From positions 1 to 42,857 of the forward strand of contig JABUEY010000016.1 in NCBI GenBank assembly GCA_013314815.1: a stretch of DNA of 42,857 bases, in the 5' to 3' direction. The position numbers and the translations under genes were made by a program. The stretch comes from Syntrophobacteraceae bacterium. Its GTDB lineage: Bacteria > Desulfobacterota > Syntrophobacteria > Syntrophobacterales > Syntrophobacteraceae. Below are positions 26,696 through 36,140 of the stretch, in pieces (the first letter of the stretch is position 1; every line of letters starts with the position of its first letter). The notes under the pieces are model-generated. The model was not told the origin of the DNA, ran no database searches, and was given only the letters and a program-made list of their open reading frames with translations.

Positions 26696-28096
26696 TTACG
26701 ACTTGAGGATCATCTCCCTGGCTTCCAGTTCCGTTCGAGTCCTGCCAATGGCTTCCCGGACCCTGGAAGTGGCGGTGCCTCCCGAGGAAGTTCTCTGATC
26801 CACCACGCTCGATATTTCAAGGTACGGGTAAACATCGGCGTCAAACGCCTTGTGGAAGCTCTTCAGTTCCTCGACGCTGCAGTCACGCAGTTCGATGTTT
26901 TTCTGTATGCAGTGCTGGACGATCTGCCCCACCACGTGATGGGCTTTTCGAAAAGGCACGCCCTTGCGTACCAGGTAATCTGCAAGGTCCGTTGCGAGAG
27001 TGAACCCTCTGCCGGCCATATCGAGCATCCTTTCCCGGTTGAACCGGATTTCCGGCAGGAGTCTTGCCAGCAGACGCACCGTGCTGATCACCGTGTCCGC
27101 CGTGTCGAAAACGGGTTCCTTGTCCTCCTGCAGGTCACGGTTGTATGCGAGAGGGAGTGCCTTGGTCAGTGTGAGCAGGGTCATGAGGTTTCCATAGACC
27201 CTCGATGTCTTGCCTCTCATGAGTTCGGGCACATCGGGATTCTTCTTCTGGGGCATGATGCTCGAACCGGTGCAGAACGCATCGCTGATGTCGATGAAGG
27301 CGAACTCCGTTGTCGACCACAGGATGAGTTCCTCGGCCATGCGGCTGATATGCATCATGAGGATGGCCGACGCTGCGTTGAATTCGATCAGATAGTCGCG
27401 GTCACTGACCGCATCGATGCTGTTTGAAGTAACCTTTGGAAAATGAAGATATTTTGCCGTCCATTCCATGTCGATGGGAAACGTGGTGCCGGCCAGGGCG
27501 GCGCTGCCCAGGGGCAGAACGTTGGTTCGGCGGTAGCAGTCTTCGAACCGCTCCTCGTCCCTGCGGAACATCTCACAGTAAGCCATGAGGTGATGGGAAA
27601 GCAGAATGGGCTGGGCATGTTGAAGATGAGTGTACCCCGGCATGATGACTCCGAGGTTTTCTTCGGCAACGGAAACGAGGACTTTCTGGAGTTCGATGAG
27701 CAGGCTTCTGCACTGGGTAAGAACGTCGCGCATGTACAGGCGCATGTCCAGGCAGATCTGGTCGTTCCGGCTTCTGGCCGTGTGGAGCTTTCCTCCCAGT
27801 TCTCCGATCTTCTGAATCAGCCGCTGTTCGATGGCCATGTGGATGTCTTCGCTGGACGGGGACAGATCGAACTTTCCCCTTTCGATTTCCCGGAGAATCT
27901 CTCCGAGGTTTTCCACGATCCGGGATGCCTCGTCATGGGAAATGATCTTGCATTCTCCGAGCATCCTGCAGTGGGCGATGCTGCCTTCGATGTCATACCT
28001 GTACAGCCTGCCGTCGGTCTGGATGGATGCGGTGTAGTCTTCCACCTGCCTGTTGGTGGGTTGATCGAAACGGCCTTGCCAGAGCTTATCCGCCAT
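26696..28096 (-). CDS. argH: Argininosuccinate lyase
   Basis: The 466-residue fumarase-superfamily enzyme splits argininosuccinate into arginine and fumarate. The flexible catalytic loop signature [12 protein letters not shown] is intact, as are the N-terminal LWQGRFDQP and the TARSRNDQ segment. ATG 28096 follows AGGAGAAACAC. It lies 33 bases after argG, ending the arginine block. Confidence 0.97.
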   Translation of the reverse strand: MADKLWQGRFDQPTNRQVEDYTASIQTDGRLYRYDIEGSIAHCRMLGECKIISHDEASRIVENLGEILREIERGKFDLSPSSEDIHMAIEQRLIQKIGELGGKLHTARSRNDQICLDMRLYMRDVLTQCRSLLIELQKVLVSVAEENLGVIMPGYTHLQHAQPILLSHHLMAYCEMFRRDEERFEDCYRRTNVLPLGSAALAGTTFPIDMEWTAKYLHFPKVTSNSIDAVSDRDYLIEFNAASAILMMHISRMAEELILWSTTEFAFIDISDAFCTGSSIMPQKKNPDVPELMRGKTSRVYGNLMTLLTLTKALPLAYNRDLQEDKEPVFDTADTVISTVRLLARLLPEIRFNRERMLDMAGRGFTLATDLADYLVRKGVPFRKAHHVVGQIVQHCIQKNIELRDCSVEELKSFHKAFDADVYPYLEISSVVDQRTSSGGTATSRVREAIGRTRTELEAREMILKS

Positions 28097-28129
28097 TCAG
28101 TGTTTCTCCTTGGTTCCGTCTTTCTAGTG

Positions 28130-29335
28130 TTACGGCACACTTTTTCGTACGAGGGAATCGATGCGAAGTCTCAATCCCTGGAGCCTTATGAAACCGGTGG
28201 CGTCATCCTGCCGGTAGACGTCGTCTTCCTCGAAAGTCGCATAGCTCGGCTGATAGAGAGAACGGTCCGATCTGCGCCCGGCCACGGTGCAGGAGCCCTT
28301 GTACAGCTTGAGGCGCGCCGTGCCGTACACGTTTTCCTGGGCCAGGTCCATCATGCTCTGGAGCATGCGCATTTCAGGCGAATACCAGAACCCGTTATAG
28401 ATCATCGCCGCATACCTGGGAACCAGGGAATCTCTCAGGTGCATCACCTCCCTGTCCATGGTGATGGATTCCACCGCCTGGTGTGCGATGCGCATGATCG
28501 TTCCGCCCGGCGTCTCGTAGACTCCCCGCGATTTCATCCCGACAAAGCGGTTTTCCACCAGGTCCACTCGGCCGACCCCGTGCTTTCCACCCAGTTCGTT
28601 CAGCCTGTACAGCAGATTCGCCGGACTCAACCGTTCGCCGTTCACCGTTACCGGATCTCCCCTCTCGAATCCGACCTCGATGTACTCGGGGGCATCGGGC
28701 GCCTCCTCGGGGCTCCTCGTAAGAGTGAACATGCCGGGATCCGGTTCCATCCAGGGGTCTTCAAGAATTCCCCCTTCGTAGCTGATGTGCAGAAGGTTGC
28801 GGTCGGAGCTGTAAGGTTTTTCCTGCGTAACGGGCACCGGAATGCCGCGCTTTTTGGCAAATTCCACCAGCGAGGTGCGTGATTTCAAATTCCACTCACG
28901 CCACGGGGCGATGATCTTGATGGATGGATTCAGGGCGGTGTACGTGAGTTCAAAGCGCACCTGGTCGTTTCCCTTCCCCGTGGCACCGTGGCTGACGGCG
29001 TCCGCTCCCTCCTGCTCGGCAATGCGAATCTGCTGCTTGGCGATAAGAGGCCGCGCGATGGACGTTCCCAGCAGATAATACCCTTCATAGACGGCGTTTG
29101 CCCTGAAGGCCGGAAAAACGAAATCCCGGACGAACTCTTCCCGCAGATCCTCGATGCAAGCCTTGACGGCTCCGGTACCCAGCGCCCTGGCTTCGAGCCC
29201 GGTCAGTTCATCCCCCTGGCCCAGGTCCGCCGAAAATGCTATCACTTCGCACTGGTAAGTTTCGACCAACCATTTCAGAATGATCGAGGTGTCCAGTCCC
29301 CCTGAATAGGCCAACACCACTTTCTTGACGTCCAT
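28130..29335 (-). CDS. argG: Argininosuccinate synthase
   Basis: The 401-residue ATP-dependent ligase joins citrulline and aspartate. The PP-loop [11 protein letters not shown] is at the N-terminus, and [14 protein letters not shown] and the C-terminal oligomerisation helix are present. The start ATG at 29335 follows GAGGAG. A 157-base gap separates it from argF; I see no terminator there, so a secondary promoter is possible but not recognisable. Confidence 0.97.
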   Translation of the reverse strand: MDVKKVVLAYSGGLDTSIILKWLVETYQCEVIAFSADLGQGDELTGLEARALGTGAVKACIEDLREEFVRDFVFPAFRANAVYEGYYLLGTSIARPLIAKQQIRIAEQEGADAVSHGATGKGNDQVRFELTYTALNPSIKIIAPWREWNLKSRTSLVEFAKKRGIPVPVTQEKPYSSDRNLLHISYEGGILEDPWMEPDPGMFTLTRSPEEAPDAPEYIEVGFERGDPVTVNGERLSPANLLYRLNELGGKHGVGRVDLVENRFVGMKSRGVYETPGGTIMRIAHQAVESITMDREVMHLRDSLVPRYAAMIYNGFWYSPEMRMLQSMMDLAQENVYGTARLKLYKGSCTVAGRRSDRSLYQPSYATFEEDDVYRQDDATGFIRLQGLRLRIDSLVRKSVP

Positions 29336-29492
29336 ATGTCGCAGAATCTCCTCTTGGCTTTCAAGTTCACCCGGTCGGGGCAGTATTCGGCTCCCGGAAA
29401 CGGCGGGGCTTCAAAAACGTTGTCGGATCCGTGCCGCCGCAGTCCCCGAATCCCGCAGGACGGCGAGGAACCGAAGCGTGCCGCCCTTGATT

Positions 29493-30419
29493 TCAGTCCG
29501 GATTCCCGCGGGAAAGGAGCCGGTCGACCAGGGCCATCTGCAGGTGCATCCTGTTTTCCGCCTGATCGAAGACCACGGACTGCGGCCCCTCCATCACTTC
29601 ATCGGTTATCTCCTCGCCGCGGTGCGCCGGCAGGCAGTGAAGAACCATGGCGTGAGGTGGAGCCGCGGCCAGCAGGTCGCGATTGACCTGGTAGGCGCGA
29701 AAGACTTCTCTGCGGGCCTCGGCTTCGTCTTCCCGGCCCATGCTCGCCCACACATCGGTATAAAGAACATCGGCCTCGGCAACCGCTTCCAAAGGATCTT
29801 TCACCAGCCGGATTCTGCCCCGGCCTTCGGACAGGGCCTGGTAGAGTATGTCACTGTCGGGTCCGTATCCGGGCGGGCAGGAAAGGGACAGAGTGAAGTC
29901 CAGGCGGGCTGCCGCGTTGATCCATGAATGGGCTACGTTGTTGCCGTCTCCTATCCAGGTTACATGAAGGTCGTCGAGGCTGCCCCGCTTTTCCTGGATG
30001 GTCATGAGATCTCCAAGAACCTGGCAGGGATGATAGCGGTCCGTCAGCCCGTTAATGACGGGTATGGACGCGTACCGCGCAAGTTCCTCGACATCCTCGT
30101 GAGCAAAGGTGCGTATGACGATGGCGTCCACGTAGCGTGACAGGACGCGAGCCGTATCCGAAAGGGGTTCCTGGCGCGAAATCTGGGTGTCCCGGGCACT
30201 CATGAAGATGCAGCGGCCGCCGAGGCGATGGATGGCCGCCTCGAAAGAAACACGGGTTCGTGTGGAAGGCTTGACGAAAATGAGGCCGACGGTTTTCCCC
30301 GTCAACGAGGGTTCGAGCCTTCCCATCGACCAGTCTTCCTTCATTGTCCGGGCCTTCGAGATCAGTTCGATGATCTCCTCGGCGGAAAGGTCGCGGATGG
30401 TGAGCAGATCCCTTTTCAT
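29493..30419 (-). CDS. argF: Ornithine carbamoyltransferase (anabolic)
   Basis: The 308-residue enzyme makes citrulline from ornithine and carbamoyl phosphate. The carbamoyl-phosphate site STRTRVSFE and the catalytic HCLPAHRGEE loop are clear, and WIGDGNNVAHSW marks the ornithine domain. Its ATG overlaps the argD stop by four bases. Position within an arg synthesis cluster favours the anabolic role, although a carbamate kinase gene lies 13 kb away. Confidence 0.97.
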   Translation of the reverse strand: MKRDLLTIRDLSAEEIIELISKARTMKEDWSMGRLEPSLTGKTVGLIFVKPSTRTRVSFEAAIHRLGGRCIFMSARDTQISRQEPLSDTARVLSRYVDAIVIRTFAHEDVEELARYASIPVINGLTDRYHPCQVLGDLMTIQEKRGSLDDLHVTWIGDGNNVAHSWINAAARLDFTLSLSCPPGYGPDSDILYQALSEGRGRIRLVKDPLEAVAEADVLYTDVWASMGREDEAEARREVFRAYQVNRDLLAAAPPHAMVLHCLPAHRGEEITDEVMEGPQSVVFDQAENRMHLQMALVDRLLSRGNPD

Positions 30420-31606
30420 GTCGTTTCCTCCCTCAAAACGCCGTCCAGAATCCGTATGAAATCATCGATGTCCGTTTTCTCCACAATGAGCGGCGGAACG
30501 AATCGAAGTACCGTGTCGTGAGTGCAGTTGATGATGGCTCCTTTTTCGAGGCAGCGTTCCACGAACTTCTGGCCGGGCAGGTCGAGTTCCATGCCGATCA
30601 ACAGGCCGCGTCCGCGGACTTCCCTGATGAACGAATAGCGATCCTCGAGTTCCCCGAGCCTTTCCATGAAATAACCACCCACTTCCCGCACCCTCTGCAG
30701 GAAAGCGGGGTCCGATAGGGTCTTCAATACCCGGGCCGCAACCGACGTGACGAGCGGTGTGCCTCCGAACGTCGATGCATGGCTGCCGGGGACAAAAGCG
30801 GACGCGACTTCGTCGGAAGCCAGCATTGCCCCGATGGGAAGCCCGTTGCCCAGCGCCTTGGCAAGCGTCATGATGTCCGGAGCGACACCGTCCTGTTCGT
30901 ACGCAAAAAGGGTTCCCGTGCGCCCCATACCCACCTGCACTTCGTCGTAGATGAGCGTCAGATCGTACCTGCGGCACAACGCCTTGAGGTCACCCAGGTA
31001 GTTCCCGTCGGGGATGTTGATTCCCCCTTCGCCTTGAATGGGCTCCACCATCACGGCACAGGTGTGTTTCGTCACGGCGGCTTCCACCGAGGAGACGGAA
31101 TTGAAGTCGACGAAGGTAAAACCGTCCACCAGGGGTTCGAAACCCTTGTGGACCTTCTCCTGGCCTGTTGCCGAAAGAGTCGCCAGCGTACGCCCGTGGA
31201 AGGAGTCTTTCATCGTGATGATGTGATAACGCCCCGGACCATACCTGTCCCTACTGTGCTTGCGGGCGAGTTTGATGGCTGCTTCGTTGGCTTCGGCGCC
31301 GCTGTTCGAGAAAAACACCTTATCTGCAAAAGACAGCCGTGTCAATTCCGCCGCCAGTTCGGTCTGGGGAAGCGTATAGAACAGGTTGGACACGTGGACC
31401 AGGATATCCGCCTGTTGGCAGAGAACCCGCGTGACCTCCGGGTGGCTGTGCCCGAGGTTGCACACGGCAATGCCGGCGAGAAAATCGAGATACTCCCTGC
31501 CCTGATCATCCCACAGCCTGCAGCCCCTGCCTCGTTCGAAAACGACAGGAAGCCGCGCATAGGTCCCACAGATGTGGTCCCGGCACGATTGTATTGTATC
31601 TTCCAT
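30416..31606 (-). CDS. argD: Acetylornithine aminotransferase
   Basis: The 396-residue class III PLP aminotransferase converts N-acetylglutamate semialdehyde to N-acetylornithine. The cofactor lysine is in TLAKALGNGLPIG, preceded by LIYDEVQVGMGRTG; FFSNSGAEANEAAIKLAR and HGRTLATLSATGQ are family-typical. ATG 31606 follows AAGGAG. Some ArgD enzymes also act as succinyl-diaminopimelate aminotransferases, but the DapL route in this genome makes that unnecessary. Confidence 0.96.
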   Translation of the reverse strand: MEDTIQSCRDHICGTYARLPVVFERGRGCRLWDDQGREYLDFLAGIAVCNLGHSHPEVTRVLCQQADILVHVSNLFYTLPQTELAAELTRLSFADKVFFSNSGAEANEAAIKLARKHSRDRYGPGRYHIITMKDSFHGRTLATLSATGQEKVHKGFEPLVDGFTFVDFNSVSSVEAAVTKHTCAVMVEPIQGEGGINIPDGNYLGDLKALCRRYDLTLIYDEVQVGMGRTGTLFAYEQDGVAPDIMTLAKALGNGLPIGAMLASDEVASAFVPGSHASTFGGTPLVTSVAARVLKTLSDPAFLQRVREVGGYFMERLGELEDRYSFIREVRGRGLLIGMELDLPGQKFVERCLEKGAIINCTHDTVLRFVPPLIVEKTDIDDFIRILDGVLREETT

Positions 31607-31654
31607 GGACGACTCCTTGTGAACGCACCGCCCGAAGTGCGGGTATCCCGGGCG

Positions 31655-32572
31655 TTATCGCCTCTTCTTGATGATCTCTGTTCCAATGCCCGCGTCAGTG
31701 AACATTTCGAGAAGGATGGCATGGGGGAGGCGGCCGTCCACGATGTGTACCTTGCCCACTCCTGCCTGGAGTGCATCGACGGCGCACTGGACCTTGGGAA
31801 TCATGCCTCCCTTGAGAGTCTCGTCCTGCATCGCGTCGGCGGCTTCAGCGATGGTCATGCTGGTGATGAGCCGGTTTTCGGAGTCCAGGACCCCTTCGAC
31901 ATCGGTCATGAGCAGCAGTTTTTCGGCCTGCAGCGCACCGGCGATGTGCCCTGCGACCAGGTCGGCATTGATGTTATACGTCTCGCCGTTCTCCCCGACG
32001 CCCACGGGCGCGATGACAGGAATGAGATGACTCTTTTCAAGTGTCTGCAGGATGGTCACATTGATGCGGTTCACCTCGCCCACGAGCCCTATGTCGATGA
32101 TCTCCGGCGGCTGATCGTCGCCCTTGTAGCGGAAAACATGGAGCTTGCGCGCTTCGATGAGCTGGCCGTCCTTGCCGCTGAGCCCAATGGCCCGGCCTCC
32201 GTGGCGGTTGATGAGCGATACGATTTCCTTGTTGATCTTTCCGGCCAGGACCATCTCGACCACATCCATCGTATCCGCGTCGGTCACCCGCATCCCGGCA
32301 CAGAAATCGCTCTGCTTCCCCATGCGCTGAAGCATTTTCCCGATCTGCGGCCCGCCTCCATGCACCACGACCGGGTTGATTCCGATGTACTTCATGAGGA
32401 CGATGTCCTGGGCGAAGCTCTCTTTGAGTTCTTCAGCCACCATGGCATGGCCGCCGTACTTGATGACGATCGTCTTCTGGTAGAACCGCCTGATATAGGG
32501 AAGGGCCTCGATGAGGATTCCCGCTTTTTCCACCATTTCCGTGCGTCCTGTTTGTTGAGTGAGGTTGTGCAT
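31655..32572 (-). CDS. argB: Acetylglutamate kinase
   Basis: The 305-residue amino-acid kinase phosphorylates N-acetylglutamate. [29 protein letters not shown] and [10 protein letters not shown] are the expected nucleotide and substrate motifs. The N-terminal helix ([18 protein letters not shown]) is of the type that allows hexamers and arginine feedback inhibition, so inhibition is plausible. ATG 32572 shares one base with the hslU stop (TGATG); an internal ATG at 32536 gives the conserved MVEKA start and is an alternative. Confidence 0.96.
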   Translation of the reverse strand: MHNLTQQTGRTEMVEKAGILIEALPYIRRFYQKTIVIKYGGHAMVAEELKESFAQDIVLMKYIGINPVVVHGGGPQIGKMLQRMGKQSDFCAGMRVTDADTMDVVEMVLAGKINKEIVSLINRHGGRAIGLSGKDGQLIEARKLHVFRYKGDDQPPEIIDIGLVGEVNRINVTILQTLEKSHLIPVIAPVGVGENGETYNINADLVAGHIAGALQAEKLLLMTDVEGVLDSENRLITSMTIAEAADAMQDETLKGGMIPKVQCAVDALQAGVGKVHIVDGRLPHAILLEMFTDAGIGTEIIKKRR

Positions 32573-33954
32573 CAGAGAATGTACCGGCTCAGATCCTCGT
32601 CCTTGACAATGTCTCTCAGGGTCTCCCAAACGTAGTCTTTCGTGATCCTGATCGATTGTCCCTTGAGGTCCGGAGCATTGAAGGAAATATCCGACAGCAG
32701 CTTCTCCATTATGGTATGGAGCCTCCTGGCACCGATGTTTTCCGTTCGCGAATTCACCTGGTAGGCGATGTCCGCAATCTCGTCGATGGCTTCATCTTCG
32801 AAAACCAGCTCCACCTCCTCCGTGGTCAAGAGCGACTTATACTGCACGATGAGGGCATTTTCCGGCTCCTTGAGAATCCGAATGAAATCCTCCCTCGTGA
32901 GAGAAGTCAATTCCACCCGGATGGGAAACCGCCCCTGGAGTTCCGGTATGAGATCCGAAGGCTTCGAGATGTGAAAGGCTCCCGACGCTATAAAAAGAAT
33001 ATGATCCGTACGAACCATCCCGTACTTGGTGGTAACGGTGGAACCTTCGACAATGGGAAGCAGATCCCTCTGCACGCCCTCGCGCGACACGTCCGGCCCT
33101 CTGCCCGCAGATTCACGGCCGGCGATCTTGTCGATTTCGTCAAGGAAAATAATGCCCGAGTGCTCCACCCGTTCAATGGCCGACTTGATCACCCTGTCCA
33201 TGTCGATGAGCCGCTGTGATTCCTCCTGGACAAGAATCTCGCGGGCCTCGGGTATGAGAACCTTTCGCCGTTTGGTTCGCCGCGGAAGCATGCCCCCCAG
33301 CATCTCCCTCAGGTTGTAATCCATGTCTTCCATGCCTGCGCCTGCGAAGATTTCGATCATGGGGAAATTGCGGTCCGGCACATCCAGTTCGACGTAACGG
33401 TCGTCCAGGGCTCCCTTTCGAAGCAGTTTACGCAGCTTCTCCCTCGTGGAATCCGCCTGGTCGGCTTCTTCGCGTGCCGCTTTCGCGGCGTCCGGTTCGG
33501 GGAGAAGAGCACCGTCGCGCGCCTCCTGCTGCCTCTTCGGGGGAAGCAGAATGTCCAGCAGCTTCTCCTCGGCGATCTCTTCGGCCTTCTGCTTGACGGC
33601 TTCCAGTTCCTCCGTGCGAACCATGTTGATGGCCAGTTCTGTAAGGTCCCGGATCATCGATTCCACGTCGCGCCCGACATAGCCGACTTCTGTAAACTTA
33701 CTCGCCTCGATCTTGAGGAAAGGCGACTGGGCAAGGCGGGCCAGCCGCCGCGCGATTTCCGTTTTCCCCACGCCTGTCGGGCCGATCATGATGATGTTCT
33801 TGGGCGCTATTTCGTCTCGGAGGTTCTCCGGCACCTGCCGCCGGCGCCACCGGTTGCGCAGCGCGATGGCAACCATCCTCTTGGCATCGCGCTGACCGAT
33901 GATGTACTTGTCGAGTTCCCGGACGATTTCCGCGGGGGTCAGAGGTTGTTGCAT
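32572..33954 (-). CDS. hslU: HslU, ATPase subunit of the HslUV protease
   Basis: The 460-residue AAA unfoldase has Walker [10 protein letters not shown] (58-66), the GYVGRDVE pore motif, Walker [12 protein letters not shown] and a long I-domain insertion (about 110-240). It ends in DLSRYIL, the C-terminal tail that inserts into HslV and activates it. It starts 4 bases after hslV and forms the cytosolic HslUV complex with it. Confidence 0.97.
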   Translation of the reverse strand: MQQPLTPAEIVRELDKYIIGQRDAKRMVAIALRNRWRRRQVPENLRDEIAPKNIIMIGPTGVGKTEIARRLARLAQSPFLKIEASKFTEVGYVGRDVESMIRDLTELAINMVRTEELEAVKQKAEEIAEEKLLDILLPPKRQQEARDGALLPEPDAAKAAREEADQADSTREKLRKLLRKGALDDRYVELDVPDRNFPMIEIFAGAGMEDMDYNLREMLGGMLPRRTKRRKVLIPEAREILVQEESQRLIDMDRVIKSAIERVEHSGIIFLDEIDKIAGRESAGRGPDVSREGVQRDLLPIVEGSTVTTKYGMVRTDHILFIASGAFHISKPSDLIPELQGRFPIRVELTSLTREDFIRILKEPENALIVQYKSLLTTEEVELVFEDEAIDEIADIAYQVNSRTENIGARRLHTIMEKLLSDISFNAPDLKGQSIRITKDYVWETLRDIVKDEDLSRYIL

Positions 33955-33958
33955 GATG

Positions 33959-34498
33959 TTACAGCTCCTCCAGGGTGAACTCTCTGTTCGTGTAAATGCA
34001 GATGGATGCGGCGATGTTCATGGCTTCTTCTGCGATCTGCCGGATTGGAAGATCTGTGTGAAGAGACAGGGCGCGAGCGGCCGCCAGGGCGTAAGGCGCG
34101 CCGGAACCGACCGCTGCCAGCCCGTCGTCGGGTTCGATCACATCCCCCGTTCCACTCAGAATAAAACAGTCCTCCCGGTCTGCGGCAATGAGCAGCGCTT
34201 CGAGACGCCTGAGCGCCCGGTCCATTCGCCAGTCCTTGGACAGTTCAACGGCCGCCCGTTTGAGATTCCCACTGTACTGTTCGAGTCTTCCTTCCAGTTT
34301 CTCGAAGAGCGTCAACGCATCGGCGGTCGACCCGGCAAAGCCGGTCAGGATCCTGTTGTGGTACATCTTTCGTACCTTCTTCGCCTGGTGCTTCACGACG
34401 GTGTCTCCCATGGTCACCTGGCCGTCGCCCGCCATGACCACTTTCCCGTTCTTCTTGATCGCAAGTACGGTCGTGCCGTGCATTACGCAGCCCGCCAT
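33959..34498 (-). CDS. hslV: HslV, peptidase subunit of the HslUV protease
   Basis: The 179-residue N-terminal-nucleophile peptidase has the catalytic threonine in [26 protein letters not shown] 34498 is supported by GGGAGGCAGG upstream and gives a short propeptide MAGCVMHG before Thr9, which must be removed to expose the nucleophile. ATG 34483 (MHGTT) would give the more usual start but lies about 25 bases from that site. [14 protein letters not shown] and the C-terminal [12 protein letters not shown] are family-typical. Confidence 0.95.
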   Translation of the reverse strand: MAGCVMHGTTVLAIKKNGKVVMAGDGQVTMGDTVVKHQAKKVRKMYHNRILTGFAGSTADALTLFEKLEGRLEQYSGNLKRAAVELSKDWRMDRALRRLEALLIAADREDCFILSGTGDVIEPDDGLAAVGSGAPYALAAARALSLHTDLPIRQIAEEAMNIAASICIYTNREFTLEEL

Positions 34499-34658
34499 GT
34501 TGATTCCTGCCTCCCTTTTGGTGAAGAATGGGCAACCCGAAACGCGTGTACCGAACCTGTCTCGCCGGGATGCATTCGGCTCCCGGTTCATCGCGCCTGC
34601 GCCGTTCCGTTGCACCGGACTGCAGGTTTCTTGGATGCGAAAACAGGGCCTCGACCGG

Positions 34659-35615
34659 TCACGAGTCCTTTTTCCCCCTGCGGCTTCTCGGATGCGCCGC
34701 ATCGTAGACCTTCATGAGTTGATCCATGTGGACGTGAGTGTACCTCTGCGTGGTGGACAGGTTCGAATGGCCGAGCATTTCCTGAATGGCCCTCAAGTCC
34801 GCGCCGGCATTGAGCAGGTGAGTCGCAAAGGTGTGTCTCAGTCCGTGAGGGCTCAAATGCTGCCACAATCCCGCGCGTTTCAACTCCGCAGCCAGAATCC
34901 TGTGAACCGATCGCGTGGTCAATCTCCCTCCCATTGCATTCCTGAAAAGAGCCCCGGACCTGGCCCTCGCCTCCGGAAACTGGTGATTCAGCCTCGACTG
35001 GTAGGCCCTCAAAGACTCCAGGGCACGGCTGCCGATGGGAACGATGCGCTCCTTCCTGCCTTTTCCCGACACTCGGACCATGCCCTTATCGCAGGCGACA
35101 TCCTGCTCATCCAGGCCCACGAGTTCACTGACCCGAACGCCGGTGGAATACATGCATTCGAAAAGCGACCAGTTCCTGCATCTCCTCCACGAACTCCCGT
35201 CACGCAGGCCGCTGCGCTTCATCGTGTCCAGAAAATGGAACACATCGTCCACTCCAAGAAAAGACGGAATTCTCGTCTTGTACCTGGGGGACGCCACATT
35301 TCCGGCAGGGTTCCCGCGAAAGAGATCCCTGTCGTTCAAGTACCTGTAAAATGTGCGCAGTGCGGACAGCTTTCTCGCCCGGCTGGTCTTCTCGAGCTTG
35401 TTATGCATGGAAGCCAGAAAACCCCGGACGGTTTCCACCGTGATCCGGTCAAGACTCACATCATCACATTCCGCACGGGCGCCGGCGGCATAGTGGCGGA
35501 ATTGAGCCAGATCGGCCGCATAAGCTCGAAGGGTTTCCTCACTCAACCCACGCTCGTGCTTCAAATGGCTCAGGAAAAGTTCGGCAGCCTCCTGCCATGT
35601 GATAGAACCGCCCAT
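34659..35615 (-). CDS. xerC: Tyrosine recombinase, XerC type
   Basis: The 318-residue recombinase has an N-terminal SAM-like core-binding domain (about 7-95) and a C-terminal catalytic domain with all active residues: Arg161, Lys185, His257, Arg260, His283 and nucleophile Tyr292. Its place before hslV-hslU matches the xerC-clpQ-clpY arrangement of other bacteria and favours the chromosome-dimer-resolution role over a phage integrase. GGAG lies about 9 bases upstream of ATG 35615. It is the first gene of the 20-gene minus-strand run. Confidence 0.93.
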   Translation of the reverse strand: MGGSITWQEAAELFLSHLKHERGLSEETLRAYAADLAQFRHYAAGARAECDDVSLDRITVETVRGFLASMHNKLEKTSRARKLSALRTFYRYLNDRDLFRGNPAGNVASPRYKTRIPSFLGVDDVFHFLDTMKRSGLRDGSSWRRCRNWSLFECMYSTGVRVSELVGLDEQDVACDKGMVRVSGKGRKERIVPIGSRALESLRAYQSRLNHQFPEARARSGALFRNAMGGRLTTRSVHRILAAELKRAGLWQHLSPHGLRHTFATHLLNAGADLRAIQEMLGHSNLSTTQRYTHVHMDQLMKVYDAAHPRSRRGKKDS

Positions 35616-35655
35616 TGCAGTGGACTCCAGTCCTCGCCGCCGGTTCGCTCAACTC

Positions 35656-35687
35656 GCCGCTTTTCTGCCGTCCTTCGGCAGAGCGGC
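35656..35687 (-). promoter_or_regulatory. Long hairpin in the xerC 5' leader
   Basis: GCCGCT (35656-35661) pairs with AGCGGC (35682-35687), and CTGCCG (35665-35670) pairs with CGGCAG (35676-35681), giving 12 bp with one 3-base bulge and a 5-base loop. On the minus strand the loop reads AAGGA and lies about 55 bases before the xerC start. Confidence 0.65.
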
Positions 35688-35874
35688 TGCAGGCGGAGAT
35701 CCACTCTCGCCTCTACATTCCCCCGTCCGGTTTAACGAAGAGCCTCCGGCGCCGATGATCGACGGCAAATCGCAAGCAATTCCAAGAAAATACTTTGTGT
35801 AACATATAGAGGCAAAAAATCAAAGAAAAAGTCTCCCTTCCCTTGCGGGGCGCAGAAAGCGTCCAGGAATTTTC

Positions 35875-35904
35875 TTGACTTTGCCTTTATTCTTGACCTA
35901 TCTT
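35875..35904 (+). promoter_or_regulatory. Candidate promoter for the EF-G-like gene
   Basis: TTGACT (35875-35880) and TATCTT (35899-35904) are 18 bases apart within the AT-rich stretch. This would give a leader of about 230 bases before the start at 36141. Confidence 0.4.
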
Positions 35905-36018
35905 CCATATTCTGAATTTCTCCCACGATTTCGGAGTATTGACAAGGGAAATCGATAGTTGAACAACCATGGCGGGTGGAGTGTACATCGAGGGGCTCCG
36001 GGAATCCGGCTATAACCG

Positions 36019-36056
36019 GAGGAAGACATCCTGTCCGGACGAAGGTCCGGTTCCTC
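36019..36056 (+). promoter_or_regulatory. Nested stem in the EF-G-like leader
   Basis: CCGGAC (36035-36040) and GTCCGG (36045-36050) close a GAAG tetraloop, and GAGGAA (36019-36024) pairs with TTCCTC (36051-36056) to form an outer stem with a 10-base bulge on one side. It ends 84 bases before the start codon. The function is unknown. Confidence 0.5.
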
Positions 36057-36140
36057 ACCCTGTCATGCAAGAATCAGCCGCTTGAGATGAGAAGTCCGGC
36101 TTCGGCGTTGAAGCCGTAATGACCCAGGAAAGGAAGAGAC

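Larger units (their letters stand above)
35616..36140. other. Divergent regulatory region between xerC and the EF-G-like gene
   Basis: This 525-base gap is clearly more AT-rich in its middle (about 35760-35970) than its surroundings. It holds a hairpin in the xerC leader (35656-35687), a plus-strand promoter candidate (35875-35904), a second TTGACA at about 35936 without a good partner, and a stem in the EF-G-like leader (36019-36056). A possible minus-strand promoter (TTGCCT, 17 bases, TATTTT) lies near 35790-35820. Confidence 0.6.

Noticed and set aside
30779-32635. 618-codon open frame on the plus strand
   Set aside because: It is antisense to argD and argB, which are full-length with intact active sites.
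34659-35615. Tyrosine recombinase as a sign of a mobile element
   Set aside because: It is next to hslV-hslU in the conserved xerC arrangement. No attachment repeats, tRNA gene or phage genes are present.
34188-35735. 515-codon open frame on the plus strand
   Set aside because: It is antisense to hslV and xerC, which are supported by catalytic residues and gene order.
35969-36085. 38-codon open frame in the EF-G-like leader, starting ATG at 35969
   Set aside because: It has no ribosome-binding site at a usable distance, no Met-rich or attenuator-like codon run, and it overlaps the stems that better explain the region. It is kept only as a possibility.
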